Below, in pieces: positions 62,367 through 64,000 of a stretch of DNA of 64,000 nt. Position 1 is the first letter of the stretch; every line of letters begins with the position of its first letter. Made by a program: the position numbers and the translations under genes. Below the pieces are notes generated by a model. The model did not search any database. It was given only the letters and a program-made list of their open reading frames with translations, and was not told the DNA's origin. This stretch comes from Argonema antarcticum A004/B2. Lineage in GTDB: Bacteria > Cyanobacteriota > Cyanobacteriia > Cyanobacteriales > Aerosakkonemataceae. Location of the stretch: contig NZ_JAIQZN010000004.1 in assembly GCF_023333585.1 (NCBI RefSeq), positions 62,001 to 126,000 of the forward strand, written 5' to 3'.

Positions 62367-63773
62367 ATGAGTTTAGCCAAGCCAATAGGTCGCCAAAAAG
62401 AGGTACTCTGCTTGCCAGCACAGGGACATTTTGCTGTCTTGGGAACTGCGGGTAGTGGTAAGACAACACTTGCCATTTTACGATCGGCTTATCTTGCTGA
62501 GCCAACGACCGACCATCACGGCAAGACGCTATTAGTAACATTCAATCGGGCACTGGTTACGTACCTAAGACACCTCAAAGACCGCCGTCTTGACGATGTT
62601 TCTATCGAAAACTACCACACCTTTGCTAGGGGCTATCTTGCGGTTCGTAATCAAATGTCTCGTAATCATCGTAATCAAATTCTCAGCGATCCCGATCGCC
62701 GTGAGGCATTGATTGAGCAATCTGTAAACAGGATTTCAAGACGTTACAAATCTCATCCTCTTCTAGACCATTCTATAGATCTGTTTTCAGCAGAACTCGG
62801 CTGGATGGCACAACATGGGATTACAACCTATGAAGCATATAAAGAAGTTGAGCGTGTAGGGCGTGCTGATGCCCGTATAGATCGTGGACATAGGGAGCTA
62901 GTGTTTGAAATCTACCAGATGTATCGATCTTTACGGGAATCAGAGGGGTACAAGTACGACTGGGACGATATTTCTACTGCTGTTTGTAGAGAATTTGATA
63001 ATGATAACTCGCCACGCCTTTATAGGCATATTGTAATTGATGAGGGGCAAGACTTTTCGCCAGAAATGATCCGTTCCCTAGCTAAAGCTATTCCTCCAAA
63101 TGGTTCGCTAACATTTTTTGGAGATGTGGCACAACAGATATATGGACATCGTATGTCCTGGCGATCGGCAGGACTAAATATTGATAAGGTTTGGGAGTTT
63201 AAAGAGAATTATAGGAATACCAAGCAAATTGCCAAACTTGGACTGGCTATTTCACAGATGCCATACTTTAAAGGTGTTCCCGATCTCGTAGAACCAATTT
63301 CGCCACCGGCTGACGGCCCTTTGCCAACTGTAGTTAAGTGTTCGTCTATGGAGGAGGAAATCAAGTTTATCATTTTACAAGCTGTCAGACTAGCAAGGTC
63401 GCAGAGTGTGGCAATTCTTTTTCGCGATCGACAAGATGAAAAGCTTATCAAACCACATCTACCAAAGGAAAGTATTCGTCTGCATCGAGAGATGACTACT
63501 TGGCAAGCTGGGCCTGGTATCCGATATGGCACTTATCATTCTGCAAAGGGTCTTGAGTTTGATACGGTAATGCTGCCATTTTGCAACAATAAACGATTAC
63601 CACACCCAGAAGCAGTAGCAGCCTTCGGTCAAAAAGATGCAACTATCCAAGATGGACGGTTGTTGTATGTTGGTGTTACACGCGCTAAAATACGCCTCAT
63701 CGTAACTTATAGCGGAGAAATTACCTGCCTTCTACCAACCGATTCGATTCTTTATGAGAGCTTGAGCCGATGA
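62367..63773 (+). CDS. UvrD/Rep-like superfamily 1 helicase
   Basis: 468 residues. Motif I LGTAGSGKTTLAIL (about 27-40), motif II HIVIDEGQDFSPEM (about 222-235), motif III LTFFGDVAQQIYGHR, motif IV/V YHSAKGLEFDTVMLP, motif VI LLYVGVTRAK. It is shorter than UvrD and lacks the large 1B/2B insertions, resembling the stand-alone UvrD-like helicases of defence and toxin loci. ATG at 62367 without a strong Shine-Dalgarno sequence. Its stop overlaps the next ATG (ATGA), so it is translationally coupled to the DarT-like gene. Confidence 0.88.
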   Translation: MSLAKPIGRQKEVLCLPAQGHFAVLGTAGSGKTTLAILRSAYLAEPTTDHHGKTLLVTFNRALVTYLRHLKDRRLDDVSIENYHTFARGYLAVRNQMSRNHRNQILSDPDRREALIEQSVNRISRRYKSHPLLDHSIDLFSAELGWMAQHGITTYEAYKEVERVGRADARIDRGHRELVFEIYQMYRSLRESEGYKYDWDDISTAVCREFDNDNSPRLYRHIVIDEGQDFSPEMIRSLAKAIPPNGSLTFFGDVAQQIYGHRMSWRSAGLNIDKVWEFKENYRNTKQIAKLGLAISQMPYFKGVPDLVEPISPPADGPLPTVVKCSSMEEEIKFIILQAVRLARSQSVAILFRDRQDEKLIKPHLPKESIRLHREMTTWQAGPGIRYGTYHSAKGLEFDTVMLPFCNNKRLPHPEAVAAFGQKDATIQDGRLLYVGVTRAKIRLIVTYSGEITCLLPTDSILYESLSR

Positions 63774-64000
63774 TTCCTGCAATTCAGCGTGAAGTTGAAC
63801 GTCGTAAAATAACCCGGATATGTCACTTTACACCCTCCCGCAATTTGGTTCACATTTTAACGGGAACAACCGGAATTTTGGCAACAAAAAAGTTAGAATT
63901 AAATGAGCGAAGTGTTTTTACACAAACAGATGTAGAACGCTTAGATAGGCATGAAAATTACATCTGTTGTTCGATTGAATATCCCAACTTATGGTACTTT
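63770..64000 (+). CDS. DarT-like DNA ADP-ribosyltransferase (N-terminal part, cut by window end)
   Basis: 77 codons are visible: MIPAIQREVERRKITRICHF, then TPSRNLVHILTGTTGILATK, ending SIEYPNLWYF at the window edge. The pattern (charged N terminus, then I..ICHFT...NLVHIL.G.GIL..) fits the first NAD-binding strand region of DarT/DUF4433 enzymes, which ADP-ribosylate DNA bases. The catalytic Glu would lie beyond the window. The start codon overlaps the helicase stop. With NADAR upstream, this could be the toxin of a DarT-NADAR system. Confidence 0.72.
   Translation, partial: MIPAIQREVERRKITRICHFTPSRNLVHILTGTTGILATKKLELNERSVFTQTDVERLDRHENYICCSIEYPNLWYF

Overview
The window is cyanobacterial. 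It encodes a group-1 sigma factor of cyanobacterial SigA type, a one-helix high-light-inducible protein, ferredoxin-dependent sulfite reductase, SbpA/CysT/CysW with NIL-domain partners, an Rre1/Ycf29-type regulator beside a CIRCE-controlled groESL operon, and very large multidomain histidine kinases. HIP1-like GCGATCGC sites are scattered throughout, and short heptamer tandem repeats of the kind common in filamentous cyanobacteria are abundant. I infer a filamentous, Oscillatoriales-like cyanobacterium; there is no rRNA here to confirm this.

Layout. 1-10 kb: sigA, an HLIP, a 1941-residue Ser/Thr kinase-AAA-GAF-PAS-histidine kinase, and a MalK/UgpC-type ABC ATPase. 10-17.2 kb: a secreted TPR-CHAT protein, an FAD monooxygenase, a PPP-type phosphatase overlapping a GNAT fragment, and GyrA/ParC. 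17.2-24.5 kb: a signalling island holding two response regulators, an APC permease-histidine kinase fusion, a REC-histidine kinase, and remnants of CHASE2, REC and kinase genes. 24.5-30.3 kb: a TPR protein and a MacAB/DevBCA-type exporter whose adaptor has very regular repeats. 30.7-38.1 kb: a LysR regulator divergent from an APC permease, two tandem CadD-type proteins, DUF202 and TauE/SafE proteins, and the tail of an IscB-like/RRXRR-HNH nuclease. 38.5-45.3 kb: prohibitin, sulfate uptake genes, Rre1 and a [2Fe-2S] protein. 45.6-53.2 kb: groESL, a DUF6888/DUF6887-like pair, ilvD and a pentapeptide-repeat protein. 53.3-61.1 kb: TPR proteins, sulfite reductase and rsmE. 61.2-64 kb: a truncated membrane hydroxylase, a NADAR-family glycosidase, a UvrD-like helicase, and the first part of a DarT-like ADP-ribosyltransferase cut by the window edge.

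The two most notable themes are at the right end and in the non-coding DNA. The NADAR / helicase / DarT-like cluster looks like a toxin-antitoxin or phage-defence locus, because NADAR enzymes are known partners of some DarT toxins; the helicase is an addition whose role is unknown. Small dispersed elements are also remodelling gene boundaries. A 127-bp element occurs as three identical copies, one supplying a start codon and one a premature stop. A CTAGTGC-bounded element of about 115 bp occurs three times, one copy supplying the stop codons of two convergent genes. Tandem repeats have expanded in frame inside the ABC ATPase, gyrase A, rsmE and hybrid kinase genes.

Sulfur metabolism is spread over 36-58 kb (TauE/SafE, SbpA-CysT-CysW-NIL, Sir). 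No cysA ATPase gene is adjacent. No rRNA, tRNA, CRISPR array or intact transposase was recognised.
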